A stretch of 64,000 nucleotides of DNA from Bacillus multifaciens (GCF_030756675.1 NZ_JAVBXD010000018.1:1-64000); one strand, 5' to 3'; positions 26,001 to 35,333 are shown, numbered from the stretch's first letter. The notes: generated by a model from the letters alone, not told the origin. A program made the numbers and translations.

Positions 26001-26300
26001 ATATCAATCCATTTTGATTTTTCAACATATACATCACCGCTATGCAGAATAAAGTGAAACTTCCATCAGTGACGCTTTTCTCACTGATGGTTAGTTGAAC
26101 CAATCGGGCTTTTACGGGCAGTTATCCCCCACCTATCTTCTTCGCTTCCCTCTGAACCTTGAGGTGGGGGTCTTACTGCCCGTTAATGCGGGATAAAGCA
26201 TAATCTGCATTCGCTTCCTCCCTTTGTTTTAGGCAAGATGCTTTCGCCTATCTAAAAAGAAAAGATTTTTATGTCAGCTTTTCAATTTGTATTTATATCG
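26001..26300 (+). repeat. MITE-like repeat, copy C, interrupted by bcr1
   Basis: The left part (CATTTTGATTTTTCAACATAT to TATGCAGAATAAA) and the right part (GCATAATCTGC, CTCCCTTTGTTTTAGGC, TTTTATGTCAGC, ending GTATTTATAT) together make one family member. The bcr1-like element at 26054-26192 sits between them with ATAAA on both sides. Confidence 0.75.
26054..26192 (+). mobile_element. bcr1-like element with ATAAA target duplication, inside copy C
   Basis: This 139-bp element starts GTGAAACTTCCATCAGTG and ends GTTAATGCGGG, flanked by ATAAA at 26049-26053 and 26193-26197. Internal hairpins are CCATCAGTGA with TCACTGATGG, and an outer GGGCAGT...ACTGCCC pair around a GGTGGGGG stem. The layout agrees with bcr1 of the B. 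cereus group, which I recall as inserting at TTTAT. Confidence 0.85.
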
Positions 26301-26415
26301 TATAAAGAATCCAAAATGCACTTTATTTTTTGTTCTATCACATGCAGCATTTTATTATTTTCTACTTTTTACAAAGTAATATACGACTTGTATGCTACAA
26401 CTACACCCACCAAAA

Positions 26416-26440
26416 AGAGAAGTTGTGATGCAACTTCTCT
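26416..26440 (-). terminator. prfB terminator
   Basis: AGAGAAGTTG and CAACTTCTCT form a perfect 10-bp stem with a 5-base loop. On the minus strand the stem is followed by TTTTT. Confidence 0.8.
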
Positions 26441-26493
26441 CCTCTTTCTCTCCCTCTAGATAGAAGGTATACTTCGCATTTCCTCACGTATGC

Positions 26494-26518
26494 GCCAACG
26501 CCTTGTTGGCATTTTTTT
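26494..26518 (+). terminator. Weak plus-strand terminator beside the prfB stop
   Basis: GCCAAC and GTTGGC form a 6-bp stem followed by seven T on the + strand. No + strand gene is upstream, so it may stop antisense or spurious transcription from the repeat. Confidence 0.35.
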
Positions 26519-26520
26519 AT

Positions 26521-27622
26521 TTACGAAATACGGGAACGTAAATATGCATCAATAAATGCATCAATTTCTCCGTCCATAACTGCTTGAACATTCCCGACCT
26601 CTGTATTTGTACGGTGATCTTTTACAAGAGAATATGGATGGAATACGTATGAACGAATTTGACTTCCCCAGCCAATTTCTTTTTGTTCACCGCGAATTTC
26701 ATCAAGCTCTGCTTGTTGTTCTTCTAATTTTTGTTGGTACAGTTTCGCTTTCAACATTTTCATTGCATGCTCACGGTTTTTAATTTGTGAACGCTCAGAT
26801 TGACATGTTACCACAACATTTGTTGGAATATGTGTAATACGTACAGCTGAGTCAGTCGTATTAATATGCTGTCCACCCGCACCACTTGCACGGTACGTAT
26901 CTATTTTTAAATCCTCTGTACGTATTTCAATTTCAATATCATCGTTAAACTCTGGTACAACTTCACAAGATACGAACGATGTATGACGACGGCCAGATGA
27001 ATCGAATGGTGAAATACGAACAAGACGATGCACGCCTTTTTCTGCTTTTAAATAACCGTAAGCATTATGTCCTTTAATTAATAACGTAACGCTTTTAATC
27101 CCAGCTTCATCTCCAGGAAGATAATCTAACGTTTCTACTTTAAAGCCGCGTTTTTCTGCCCAGCGTGTATACATACGAAGCAGCATAGAACCCCAATCCT
27201 GTGATTCTGTTCCACCTGCACCTGGATGCAACTCTAAAATAGCATTATTCTTGTCGTGTTCTTCATTTAGTAATAATTGAAGTTCGTATTCGTTCATATC
27301 TGCAGATAAAGTTTTCACTTCGCTTTCAAGCTCCGCATGTAATTCTTCATCGTATTCTTCTTTTACAAGTTCATGTGTTACTTCTAGATTTTCAAACGTT
27401 TCATTCAGCGTGTTAAACTTACCAACCATATCTTTTAAAGCATTTGCTTCATTAATAACTGTTTGTGCACTCTTTTGATCATCCCAGAAGCTCGCACCCA
27501 TCATAATTTCTTCTAGTTCTGCGATTCGTTTTTCTTTTCCAGCGAGGTCAAAGAGACCCCCTAAACGCCGCTAATCTCTTAGCCATTTTCTCTAATTCTT
27601 GTCTAATTTCTACTAATTCCAT
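26521..27622 (-). CDS. prfB: Peptide chain release factor 2, with programmed +1 frameshift
   Basis: RF2 reads UGA and UAA stops. The main frame (to 26521) contains [10 protein letters not shown] for the GGQ region neighbourhood, [14 protein letters not shown] with the catalytic GGQ, and the C-terminal RF domain. Translation starts at the ATG at 27620-27622 behind AGAGGTGAC; after 24 sense codons it reaches an in-frame TGA at 27548-27550. There the classical signal AGGGGG-TCT-CTT-TGA-C makes the ribosome slip +1 and continue as LDLAGKEKR. The total is about 366 residues. It is transcribed after secA on the same strand. Confidence 0.96.
27548..27562 (-). promoter_or_regulatory. prfB +1 programmed frameshift site
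   Basis: On the minus strand AGGGGG (internal Shine-Dalgarno) is followed by TCT CTT TGA C. Slow UGA reading when RF2 is scarce allows slippage of the CTT codon to TTT, the well-known autoregulation of prfB. Confidence 0.95.
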
Positions 27623-27706
27623 TTTTGTCACCTCTATGTAATTACTTCATTTATTCCATACGAAAGAGCGGTAAGCCCTTCACTACATTATCCTAGCAAC
27701 AAGGCA

Positions 27707-27735
27707 AACTCTCTCTGCTTTTGCGAGAGAGAGTT
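27707..27735 (-). terminator. Hairpin between secA and prfB
   Basis: AACTCTCTCT pairs with AGAGAGAGTT (10 bp, 9-base loop). T-runs are short (TTTG on the minus strand), so it may only attenuate secA read-through. Confidence 0.45.
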
Positions 27736-27796
27736 CATCTCTTGTTATTATATGAATGTTTATCAAAAATTTCCATTCATGAGAAAAAACATTCTA

Positions 27797-27934
27797 AGCG
27801 AGTCGGCTCCGCTTTTCTTTTTGTCCAGCTCCTGCGGCTAGAATCTCCGGTCGTTTCGCCCCCTCGGACGAGGCATAAAGCACCTCTCTGTCGGGGGCGT
27901 CCTGCGATTCTAAACGAGCCGCTTCCGCTTTTCT
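27797..27934 (-). repeat. GTCGGCTCCGCTTTTCT repeat, copy after secA
   Basis: It begins GAGTCGGCTCCGCTTTTCT and TTTGTCCAGCTCC, then GCGGCTAGAATCTCCGG, a GCCCCCTCGGACGAGGC block with GGGGGCGTCC, and ends ATTCTAAACGAGCCGC, TTCCGCTTTTCT. It is the same family as the copies after cccB and again abuts a stop codon. Confidence 0.7.
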
Positions 27935-30445
27935 TTATTTCCCGATTCCACAGCAGTTTTTATATTTTTTCCCACTGCCGCATGTGCATAAGTCGTTGCG
28001 GCCTGTTTGGTCATTTTTTACGACTGGTTTTTTCTTTGCAGGTTCGTCGCCATCTGTCGGATGAACCGCTTCTCCTTGTGCTACTTCTTGACGTTCTAAG
28101 TTTTGTTCGATTTCCGCCTTCATGATGTAACGAGAAATTTCTTCTTCAATAGAAGCAATCATCGCTTCAAACATCGCAAAGCCTTCCATTTGATATTCGC
28201 GAAGTGGATCAATTTGACCATACGCGCGTAAATGAATACCTTCACGTAAGTGATCCATTGCATCGATGTGATCCATCCACTTCGAGTCTACAACGCGGAA
28301 CACAACTACTTTTTCAAATTCACGTATTTGTGCTTCTGGCATTTGCGCTTCTTTCTCGTCGTAGTGTGCTTTCACTTTCGTAAAGATGCTATCAATCATT
28401 TCTTCTGGCGCTAGGCGGCGTAATTCGTCTTCTTTCACATCGCCGTCTTGTAGAAGAGTTGAATTTAAGTACTCAACAAGACCAGCAATGTTCCACTCTT
28501 CTTCTAATTCCTCTTGCGTGTGAAGAGCTACCGCACGCTCTACTGTAGAATGCATCATTCCTTCAACAATGCCGCGCAGATTTTCTGATTCCATTACATC
28601 TTGACGCTGCTTGTAAATAACTTCACGCTGCTGACGAAGTACATCGTCGTATTGAAGCAGCTGCTTACGCGCATCGTAGTTATTACCCTCTACTCGTTTT
28701 TGGGCAGATTCAACAGCGCGAGATACCATTTTACTTTCGATTGGCTGTGTATCATCCATACCTAAACGATCCATCATCGCTTTCATATTATCAGCACCAA
28801 AACGACGCATCAGTTCATCTTCCATTGAAAGGTAGAACTGCGTCACACCTGAGTCTCCTTGACGTCCAGAACGACCGCGCAGCTGATTATCGATACGTCG
28901 GCTTTCATGACGCTCTGTACCGATAACAGCTAAACCTCCGACTTCACGTACGCCATCTGCAAGTTTAATATCCGTACCACGTCCAGCCATGTTTGTCGCG
29001 ATTGTCACCGCACCTTGATGACCTGCTTCAGCAACAATTTCTGCCTCACGCGCATGGTTTTTCGCATTTAAGACATTATGACGTACACCTTTTCTCGTTA
29101 ACATCTTCGAAATTAACTCAGATGTTTCAATTGCTACTGTACCAACAAGAACAGGTTGTCCTTTTTTATGACGCTCAACAATATCATTTACAACGGCGTT
29201 AAACTTTCCTTCCATTGTTTTAAAGATTAAATCTGCACGATCGTCACGAACAATTGGCTTATTCGTCGGAATCACAATAACTTGCATATTATAGATGTTA
29301 CGGAATTCTTCTTCTTCTGTTTTCGCTGTACCTGTCATTCCAGAAAGCTTCTCATACATACGGAAGTAGTTTTGGAATGTGATTGTCGCAAGCGTCATAC
29401 TTTCATTTTGAATTTCTACGCCTTCTTTTGCCTCAATCGCTTGATGCAATCCTTCGCTGTAGCGGCGCCCTTTCATAAGACGACCTGTAAATTGGTCAAC
29501 AATTACGATTTCGCCTTCTTGCACAACATAATCTGTATCACGCTGCATGACAACATGAGCACGAAGCGCCTGATTAATATGGTGAAGAAGCGCTACATGT
29601 TTTAAATCAAATAAATTTTCAATGTGGAACGATTTTTCTGCTTTGTTGATTCCTTCTTCTGTCAACATAACGTTTTTCGTTTTCACATCAAACGAATATT
29701 CTTTTTCATTTGTTAGCGTACGCACAAATGCATTCGCAAATATATATAATTCTGCAGATTTTTGCGCTTGTCCAGAAATGATAAGCGGTGTACGTGCTTC
29801 ATCAATTAAAATGGAGTCTACTTCATCGATGATGGCAAAGTGCAGTGGACGCTGTACACACTGCTCTTTATAAAGCACCATGTTGTCACGTAAGTAGTCG
29901 AATCCAAGCTCATTATTCGTGCTGTACGTAATATCAGCAGCATACGCAGCTTGCTTCTCCTCTCGTGACATATGATTTAAATTGATACCAACTGTTAAAC
30001 CAAGGAACTCATGTAATTGTCCCATTTCACCTGCGTCACGCTGTGCTAAATATTCATTGACTGTAACAACGTGAACACCTTTTCCTGTAAGAGCATTTAA
30101 ATATACTGGTAAAGTAGAAGTTAACGTTTTACCTTCCCCTGTTTTCATCTCAGAGATATTCCCTTCATGCAGGGCAATACCACCCATTAACTGAACAGGG
30201 TATGGACGCATACCAAGCACACGTGTTGCCGCTTCACGCACAACAGCAAAAGCTTCTGGCAACACGTCATCTACTGTTTCACCTTTTGTTAATCGCTCTT
30301 TAAACTCTACTGTTTTTCCTTTTAACTGTTCATCTGTCAATGGTGACATTTGATCTGCTAACGCTTCAATTTTATCCACGGTTTTTTGCATACGTTTTAT
30401 TTGACGTTCATTTGTATCAAACACCTTTTTTAAAATACCGATCAT
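27935..30445 (-). CDS. secA: Preprotein translocase ATPase SecA
   Basis: An 836-residue motor of the Sec export pathway that pushes unfolded preproteins through SecYEG. Walker A is [11 protein letters not shown], the DEAD-type Walker B is [17 protein letters not shown], and motif VI is [11 protein letters not shown]. The C-terminus ends in the zinc-binding [13 protein letters not shown] preceded by a flexible linker. The length is that of the housekeeping Firmicute SecA1. GGAGCG lies upstream of the ATG. prfB follows on the same strand after a repeat and a hairpin. Confidence 0.98.
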   Translation of the reverse strand: MIGILKKVFDTNERQIKRMQKTVDKIEALADQMSPLTDEQLKGKTVEFKERLTKGETVDDVLPEAFAVVREAATRVLGMRPYPVQLMGGIALHEGNISEMKTGEGKTLTSTLPVYLNALTGKGVHVVTVNEYLAQRDAGEMGQLHEFLGLTVGINLNHMSREEKQAAYAADITYSTNNELGFDYLRDNMVLYKEQCVQRPLHFAIIDEVDSILIDEARTPLIISGQAQKSAELYIFANAFVRTLTNEKEYSFDVKTKNVMLTEEGINKAEKSFHIENLFDLKHVALLHHINQALRAHVVMQRDTDYVVQEGEIVIVDQFTGRLMKGRRYSEGLHQAIEAKEGVEIQNESMTLATITFQNYFRMYEKLSGMTGTAKTEEEEFRNIYNMQVIVIPTNKPIVRDDRADLIFKTMEGKFNAVVNDIVERHKKGQPVLVGTVAIETSELISKMLTRKGVRHNVLNAKNHAREAEIVAEAGHQGAVTIATNMAGRGTDIKLADGVREVGGLAVIGTERHESRRIDNQLRGRSGRQGDSGVTQFYLSMEDELMRRFGADNMKAMMDRLGMDDTQPIESKMVSRAVESAQKRVEGNNYDARKQLLQYDDVLRQQREVIYKQRQDVMESENLRGIVEGMMHSTVERAVALHTQEELEEEWNIAGLVEYLNSTLLQDGDVKEDELRRLAPEEMIDSIFTKVKAHYDEKEAQMPEAQIREFEKVVVFRVVDSKWMDHIDAMDHLREGIHLRAYGQIDPLREYQMEGFAMFEAMIASIEEEISRYIMKAEIEQNLERQEVAQGEAVHPTDGDEPAKKKPVVKNDQTGRNDLCTCGSGKKYKNCCGIGK

Positions 30446-30470
30446 GAGAATACGCTCCTCTTTTATTAAA

Positions 30471-30513
30471 ATAAAACTTCCATCAGTGTCTTTTTTCTTT
30501 TCACTGATTGGTC
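30471..30513 (+). repeat. bcr1-like fragment
   Basis: ATAAAACTTCCATCAGTG and a partner CACTGATTGG reproduce the first hairpin of bcr1; the rest of the element is missing. It lies just upstream of secA. Confidence 0.45.
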
Positions 30514-30686
30514 GCTATAACACTCAATTTCATTTTGTATGAAAAATAGAATTCTTTCGCCAACTAAAAAAGTGTAAACCTACTGACAATTGTAACACTT
30601 GTTTTATATGTATGACAACAAATCGACTAAATGCATCTATGCATCTATAGAGTAGCGGTCTGCTCACATTCCTATACAATCTAAAA

Positions 30687-30711
30687 AAACGCAGCCATGA
30701 CAGCTGCGTTT
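30687..30711 (-). terminator. hpf terminator
   Basis: AAACGCAGC pairs perfectly with GCTGCGTTT (9 bp, 7-base loop); on the minus strand seven T follow. Confidence 0.85.
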
Positions 30712-30723
30712 TGCTTTATATGA

Positions 30724-31266
30724 TTATTTAGTTTCAATTAAACCATATTTTCCATCTTTACGGCCATACACAACATTTGTTTCATTTGTGTCTGAATTTG
30801 TAAAGACGAAGAAATTATGACCTAACATATCCATTTGTAAAATCGCTTCTTCTACATCCATTGGTTTTAAGTCAAATCGTTTTGTACGAACAAGCTCTAA
30901 TTCATCTTCAGCAACCTCTTCTTGCACAGCTGGTTGATCTGGAAGAATCAACATTGCTTTTACAGAGCCTTTCTCACGTAACTTACGATTTACTTTTGTT
31001 TTATGTTTACGAATTTGTCTTTCCAGTTTATCTACTACTAAATCAATAGCAGCGTACATATCGCTATTTGTTTCTTCAGCGCGAAGTAATAAATCTGGAA
31101 ACGGGATTGTTACTTCCACCCTTTGCTTGTCAGAGTATACTTTTAAGTTTACCTTAATTTCTGGAAAAGTATCGAAATAGCGTTCTAACTTATTTAACTT
31201 TTTCTCTACATATTCCTTTAATGCTGGAGTTACTTCAATATTTTCACCGCGAATGTTGAATTTCAT
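30724..31266 (-). CDS. hpf: Ribosome hibernation promoting factor, long form
   Basis: A 180-residue long-type HPF. The N-terminal RaiA/YfiA-like domain (residues 1-95, starting MKFNIRGENIEVTPAL) binds the 30S decoding region. The C-terminal domain (RTKRFDLKPMDVEEAILQM to the end) dimerises to form 100S ribosomes in stationary phase. The ATG follows AAAGGAGG. The position next to secA and prfB is conserved in Bacillus (yvyD). In B. subtilis it is induced by sigma-B and sigma-H; I did not identify such a promoter here. Confidence 0.95.
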   Translation of the reverse strand: MKFNIRGENIEVTPALKEYVEKKLNKLERYFDTFPEIKVNLKVYSDKQRVEVTIPFPDLLLRAEETNSDMYAAIDLVVDKLERQIRKHKTKVNRKLREKGSVKAMLILPDQPAVQEEVAEDELELVRTKRFDLKPMDVEEAILQMDMLGHNFFVFTNSDTNETNVVYGRKDGKYGLIETK

Positions 31267-31500
31267 AGATGAACTCCTCCTTTCAAGCCTATGTATAAGG
31301 TTTTCGACAAAGGAATCAAAAACCCTTCCTACATTTTAAAAAATTTTGATAAAATCGATATTTTTTTATCGATTTTTGTAGAAAAGAAAATGTATTATCT
31401 TTCCTACTCTTATTTTATCCTATTCACATCGTATTTACTGTATCAGGTGTGAAGAATAAGTTACAAAATTGCTACAACTTTTTGACAACTTTTTCTTTAT

Positions 31501-31649
31501 CCCGCTATTCGTGGGCAGTAATACTCCCACCTAACTTCTTTGTTTTTACCGAATTTTGAGGTGGGAGTATTACTGCCCGTAAAAGCCCGATTGGTGAGGG
31601 CTAATAATCAGTGGGGGATGAAGAAAACCCCCACTGATTAAAGTTTCAC
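31501..31649 (-). mobile_element. bcr1-like element with TTTAT duplication
   Basis: The 149-bp element starts CCCGCTATTCGTGGGC and ends AAAGTTTCAC, with TTTAT at 31496-31500 and 31650-31654. It has a strong GGTGGGAGTATTACTGCCC hairpin and an ATCAGTGGGGG stem. It lies between hpf and the cold-shock gene. Confidence 0.85.
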
Positions 31650-31659
31650 TTTATATAAA

Positions 31660-31687
31660 AACCTCCGTTAACTATGCAACGGAGGTT
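31660..31687 (-). terminator. Cold-shock gene terminator
   Basis: AACCTCCGTT pairs perfectly with AACGGAGGTT (10 bp); TTTTTAT follows on the minus strand. It lies against the bcr1 end. Confidence 0.8.
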
Positions 31688-31741
31688 CTCTTATGTGAAA
31701 CGTTGGTCCTTATAGCGCACCATGTTTCTCAGATAAAATGA

Positions 31742-31939
31742 TTATAACTTTACAACGTTTGCCGCTTGCGGACCACGCGCACCGTCTACAATCTCAAATT
31801 CCACTTTTTGCCCTTCTTCTAACGTTTTATATCCATCGTTCTGAATCGCAGAAAAATGAACGAAAACATCATCTCCGCCATCGCGCTCGATAAACCCAAA
31901 ACCTTTTTCTGAATTAAACCATTTTACTTTTCCTTGCAT
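31742..31939 (-). CDS. Cold-shock protein, CspA family
   Basis: A 65-residue single-domain OB-fold RNA chaperone. RNP-1 is KGFGFIE and RNP-2 is VFVHFSAI, with the aromatic residues intact. The B. cereus group has several such paralogues and I cannot say which this is. The open frame extends upstream by 27 residues, but the family starts at MQGKVKWFN (31939). A GGAA-type site precedes it. Confidence 0.93.
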   Translation of the reverse strand: MQGKVKWFNSEKGFGFIERDGGDDVFVHFSAIQNDGYKTLEEGQKVEFEIVDGARGPQAANVVKL

Positions 31940-32059
31940 GATCGTTCCATTCCCTTCAATCTTAAAATAAAGGCATTGCCTCATACTTTGACTATAACGA
32001 ATTAGAAAACGGAAAGTCAAAGAAGACTTATCGTCTTTTTCTTGTACCTTTCGACATAT

Positions 32060-33658
32060 CTATTTCTCAATATACACAGAACGCACAATTGTCCGAGTAT
32101 ATGCTTTTCCTTCTTTATTTTCCCCTTTAATATCGATCGTTACATTATACACACCTGATTTTTCAACATTCGGCAACTTCCCAGTAAATGTAGATGCATC
32201 CTCTTTTTGCAGTTTATTAGTTTGCGAAACTAACTTCCCATCCCGATCTACAACGTGCACATCAAAAGATACGTTTCCTTGCTGCAAGGAACGTTTTTGA
32301 GATTTCGTCAACTTAAATTCCGCTTTGTTTTGTTTCACTTTACCTGGCATTTCTAACGTAAACGGTGCAGCCTGTTTATAATTCGCAAGCATTAAATACG
32401 CATCATCCTTTTTCTGTGACATCATTTTTAACCGCCATTCTCCTTCTTCCATTTGATCGATTGTGAATGTTCGAATCGTCGCCCCGTTAAAATAAGCATA
32501 CGCTTCTCCAATTGCCGCTTTACTACTTTGATTTGTGTACACCTTACCAGATGGAGCAATAAGTTGTATTTGCACATTGGGATTTGCCGTCAATACAGAA
32601 ACACTCCCATCCGTTGCAGCGTCCACCGCAAAGGTTTGTTCCGCCCAGCTATTCGCCGGGAGCGTTCCTCCAAGCACGGTTTGATTCGCATTCACAGCCA
32701 AGTTTCTTTGTGATTCTTCAAATACAGTTTCGTTTACGATGGAAGGAGATGGCGACGTACTGTGCAAATAAGGTTCAATCCGTGAAAATACAGATGATCC
32801 CATTCGAATGCTATCATGATCAAGACTAGAATCTGTGAATAGATGTTTTCCATAAGGAAGCTTCGTACTCCATTCGTTAACTAACCCATCATTAGCACCA
32901 TACCAAGAGAGGTAAAACCCGCCCACGGACAACGCAGAGAAGGCCGGTCCCCAACTTGTTCCCGCCACTGTATAATACCGGTTCAACTTAGCGTTCGGAT
33001 TACTATCCGTTATGTTACGAAACTGCGCCATTTCCCCCGTCTGCAAAGAGTACGTTCCTGCATCTTGTTGTCCTAGTAAAGAAGCAAGCCAGCCTGCCCA
33101 CCAGCTATATGCCAAATCTGCTAAATTAGATCCATAGTGCGGAGAAGCAAGCGTCACTACATTTTCAACATAACGGCCGGCACCGTAATGGATAAGCGCT
33201 GCTTGCGTATCTGGTCCGCCTTTACTGTGCGCAACAATATTCACCTTCTTCCCAAAATGATTATGGATTTGCTCCAGCATAGAAGCGAGCAACCGCCCAT
33301 TATCCCACTCACTTGCCGAGCCTTTTCCAGCCGCATCATACAGCTGAACAAAAACAGTTTGATACCCTGCATTATAGGCTTTGTTGTACATATCATTCAT
33401 ACCGTGATAGACCGTTTCACCATACCAATCCTTAGCATTCCCATTCTTCCCTTGCACAAAAACGATCGGTGGTTTATTTGAACTATTCTCAGGAGTTGCC
33501 CCTAAAAACCAACTCCCAGGAGTAAACGATTCTGACGGCGGAAAAATCCCACCAGATAGTTGTACAGAACTAGCAAAAACAGATGAAATAGGAAAAGAGC
33601 AAGAAATAAATATACAAACAGTTAACAATGCAAAGAAACGTTTGAACTTATGAAACAT
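32060..33658 (-). CDS. Secreted lipase/esterase, alpha/beta hydrolase with C-terminal beta domain
   Basis: About 532 residues: a Sec signal peptide ending near VFA-SS (residues 28-31), an alpha/beta-hydrolase domain with PIVFVQGKNG for the oxyanion region and the nucleophile elbow AHSKGG near residue 160, and a C-terminal beta-sandwich-like half with SVSVLTANPNVQIQL. The elbow AHSKG in place of GHSxG is typical of a lipase group in Bacillus. The start at 33658 has AAGGGGG 7 bases upstream; the longer frame adds 13 residues before the signal. It is transcribed alone. Confidence 0.85.
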   Translation of the reverse strand: MFHKFKRFFALLTVCIFISCSFPISSVFASSVQLSGGIFPPSESFTPGSWFLGATPENSSNKPPIVFVQGKNGNAKDWYGETVYHGMNDMYNKAYNAGYQTVFVQLYDAAGKGSASEWDNGRLLASMLEQIHNHFGKKVNIVAHSKGGPDTQAALIHYGAGRYVENVVTLASPHYGSNLADLAYSWWAGWLASLLGQQDAGTYSLQTGEMAQFRNITDSNPNAKLNRYYTVAGTSWGPAFSALSVGGFYLSWYGANDGLVNEWSTKLPYGKHLFTDSSLDHDSIRMGSSVFSRIEPYLHSTSPSPSIVNETVFEESQRNLAVNANQTVLGGTLPANSWAEQTFAVDAATDGSVSVLTANPNVQIQLIAPSGKVYTNQSSKAAIGEAYAYFNGATIRTFTIDQMEEGEWRLKMMSQKKDDAYLMLANYKQAAPFTLEMPGKVKQNKAEFKLTKSQKRSLQQGNVSFDVHVVDRDGKLVSQTNKLQKEDASTFTGKLPNVEKSGVYNVTIDIKGENKEGKAYTRTIVRSVYIEK

Positions 33659-33854
33659 AACAGGCCCCCTTATCGAATTTAAAATTGTCCCGTACAATTA
33701 TGTTATGCACAGGTTTATCCAATCATTTGTAATTCATTAAATAATAGACGCACGATAAAAAAAGGCGGAATTTCTCCTTACAAAAATTTACTAGTATCAT
33801 TGCGTAATTCGAGTAGATAAAAACTATGATGATATACAATTTTTAAAAAACATA

Positions 33855-33883
33855 TTGTCATATTTCCAAATCTATAATATACT
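33855..33883 (+). promoter_or_regulatory. Sigma-A promoter of the small peptide gene
   Basis: TTGTCA (33855-33860) and TATACT (33878-33883) are separated by exactly 17 bases, close to the vegetative consensus TTGACA-17-TATAAT. A start near 33890 would give a leader of about 40 bases ahead of the small ORF. Confidence 0.65.
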
Positions 33884-33931
33884 AAACTTACAAAATTCTT
33901 AATATTCAAAAAATTAAGAGGAGGAATTATT

Positions 33932-34012
33932 ATGACGATCGCAATTGCATTTTTATCATTTTTAGGTGGATTAATTCCGTTAATAACAACTCTTTTAAAA
34001 GCATTCATGTAA
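33932..34012 (+). CDS. Very small hydrophobic peptide (26 residues), unannotated type
   Basis: The ATG is 6 bases after AAGAGGAGG, one of the best ribosome sites in the window. The product begins MTIAIAFLSFLGGL and ends TTLLKAFM, with one charged residue (Lys) near the C-terminus and an otherwise membrane-type composition. It has its own good sigma-A promoter, a long 3' region with a 12-bp stem, and a strong terminator at 34241. Peptides like this include type I toxins, membrane-active peptides and small membrane regulators. I cannot assign it; an ORF on the opposite strand (33778-34023) has no ribosome site and I reject it. Confidence 0.6.
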   Translation: MTIAIAFLSFLGGLIPLITTLLKAFM

Positions 34013-34040
34013 TCTTCTCGCACTTATAATAAATTATCGT

Positions 34041-34087
34041 ACAAATAATCTGTCTATCAAAGGTGAATTGATGTGCAGATTATTTGT
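34041..34087 (+). repeat. 12-bp stem in the 3' region of the small peptide transcript
   Basis: ACAAATAATCTG and CAGATTATTTGT pair perfectly around a 23-base loop that contains AAGGTG. There is no T-run, so it is more likely an RNA structure than a terminator. Confidence 0.5.
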
Positions 34088-34240
34088 GTGAGTCTAAATA
34101 TAACAAAAATATTTTAGTATACATATTGAAAAACGAAGCATGTAATAGGTGATATTACGATGTCGACTTAAAGACTTTCACCTAGATAGTCCCCCTGTTT
34201 TTCTTGTTAAAATAGTTTATTTTACCCTTATTATTATCTC

Positions 34241-34276
34241 AAAAAGAACTTGTAGTGATTGCTACAAGTTCTTTTT
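34241..34276. terminator. Terminator downstream of the small peptide gene
   Basis: AAAAAGAACTTGTAG pairs perfectly (15 bp) with CTACAAGTTCTTTTT around a 6-base loop, with A- and T-runs at the stem base, so it can work on both strands. Confidence 0.85.
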
Positions 34277-34387
34277 GCTTTTCTAGTTAAGTATGAATGG
34301 AAACTTTCAAATATTCATTCACCATAAAAAAGAATACTTATTTTTCTATGTTTCGTAGCATATTAAAATTGTATGAGGTGAAACAAT

Positions 34388-34537
34388 ATGACCAATAAGA
34401 ATAAAACTTCTGTGAATAAACGATTTCTAATATTGTTAAGAAACGTACAATATACTTATATAAATAGAATATCCAATGATCTACACTGGTTTTTTAGAAA
34501 AAGAAAAGAGTTTCTTTTGAAATTTACCTTAGTTTGA
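34388..34537 (+). CDS. Possible small basic protein (49 residues)
   Basis: The ATG follows GAGGTGAAACA. The product begins MTNKNKTSVNKRFLIL, is rich in Lys, Arg and Asn, and carries DLHWFFRKRKEF. I know no homologue. It lies between the terminator at 34276 and the convergent comFC gene. It may be a genuine small gene or chance; the ribosome site is the main support. Confidence 0.35.
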   Translation: MTNKNKTSVNKRFLILLRNVQYTYINRISNDLHWFFRKRKEFLLKFTLV

Positions 34538-34625
34538 TGGCGGTGTGGTGCTATCCCTATATAGAAACACTTTGAAAGCACACTTGCGCCAAACTACATC
34601 AGTAAGAAGGAAACCAAATAAAAAA

Positions 34626-35333
34626 TCAGCGGCATAACGTCAAAGACGAAACATTCTTCGCACCTCTTTCGTAGAAACATTGCGCCGCTTGACGCACCGT
34701 AATACCAGTTGTATACACGTCATCAATTAAGACAATGTCCTTCCCGTGAAAAGACTCTTCTTCCCCAAAAGAAAAAGGTCGCGACCGCTGCAATCGCTCT
34801 GCTCTTGTTTTCTTACTTTGCTTCTCTGCACCGCTTCGCATAAGAGATGTTTTCATCAATGGAATCGATAGGCACGATGCTAATAATTCCGCTTGATTAA
34901 AGCCTCGTTCATATTGGCGTGATAAGCTAAGCGGAATTGGAACAATACAATTACAATGCGAAAAATGCTGCCAAAAAGCATTGGCAAACGAAGAAGTAAA
35001 TAGTTGCACAAGAGCTGCATCACCGCGAAACTTAAAACGAGCTAACACTTCTTTCATCCAGTTATTATATACATAGACAGAGCGATTTTTGACATATACA
35101 TGCTGAAAATAAGGATCTTCCCTCCAGCGTAAACAATCATGGCAATATTCCCCTTTTCTATATTCACCCGCTAGACATTGAAACATTCTTCCGCAATCTG
35201 CACAAATATCTCCTGTAATATAAGAGAATTTTTGTTCACAATACGTGCATACCACCCTCTTATCTTGTTCAACAAAAAAAGAATACCAACTCGGCAAAAC
35301 AGAGACAACATCGCCGCAAAGAAGGCAATGCAT
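34626..35333 (-). CDS. comFC: Competence protein ComFC, phosphoribosyltransferase-like
   Basis: A 235-residue ComF family protein. The N-terminal zinc-ribbon has cysteine pairs CLLCG, CTYCEQ and CADCGR with CHDC. The C-terminal half is a type I phosphoribosyltransferase fold with the PRPP loop IVLIDDVYTTGIT. It assists DNA uptake during transformation together with ComFA. The start codon overlaps the comFA stop (TAATG), so the pair is translationally coupled. No comFB is seen between them. Confidence 0.93.
   Translation of the reverse strand: MHCLLCGDVVSVLPSWYSFFVEQDKRVVCTYCEQKFSYITGDICADCGRMFQCLAGEYRKGEYCHDCLRWREDPYFQHVYVKNRSVYVYNNWMKEVLARFKFRGDAALVQLFTSSFANAFWQHFSHCNCIVPIPLSLSRQYERGFNQAELLASCLSIPLMKTSLMRSGAEKQSKKTRAERLQRSRPFSFGEEESFHGKDIVLIDDVYTTGITVRQAAQCFYERGAKNVSSLTLCR

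Noticed and set aside
28741-29873. Several plus-strand ORFs inside secA
   Set aside because: They are shadows of the coding frame with no ribosome sites or family features.
33778-34023. 81-codon ORF on the minus strand opposite the 26-residue peptide gene
   Set aside because: No ribosome site, and the other strand has promoter, ribosome site and terminator.
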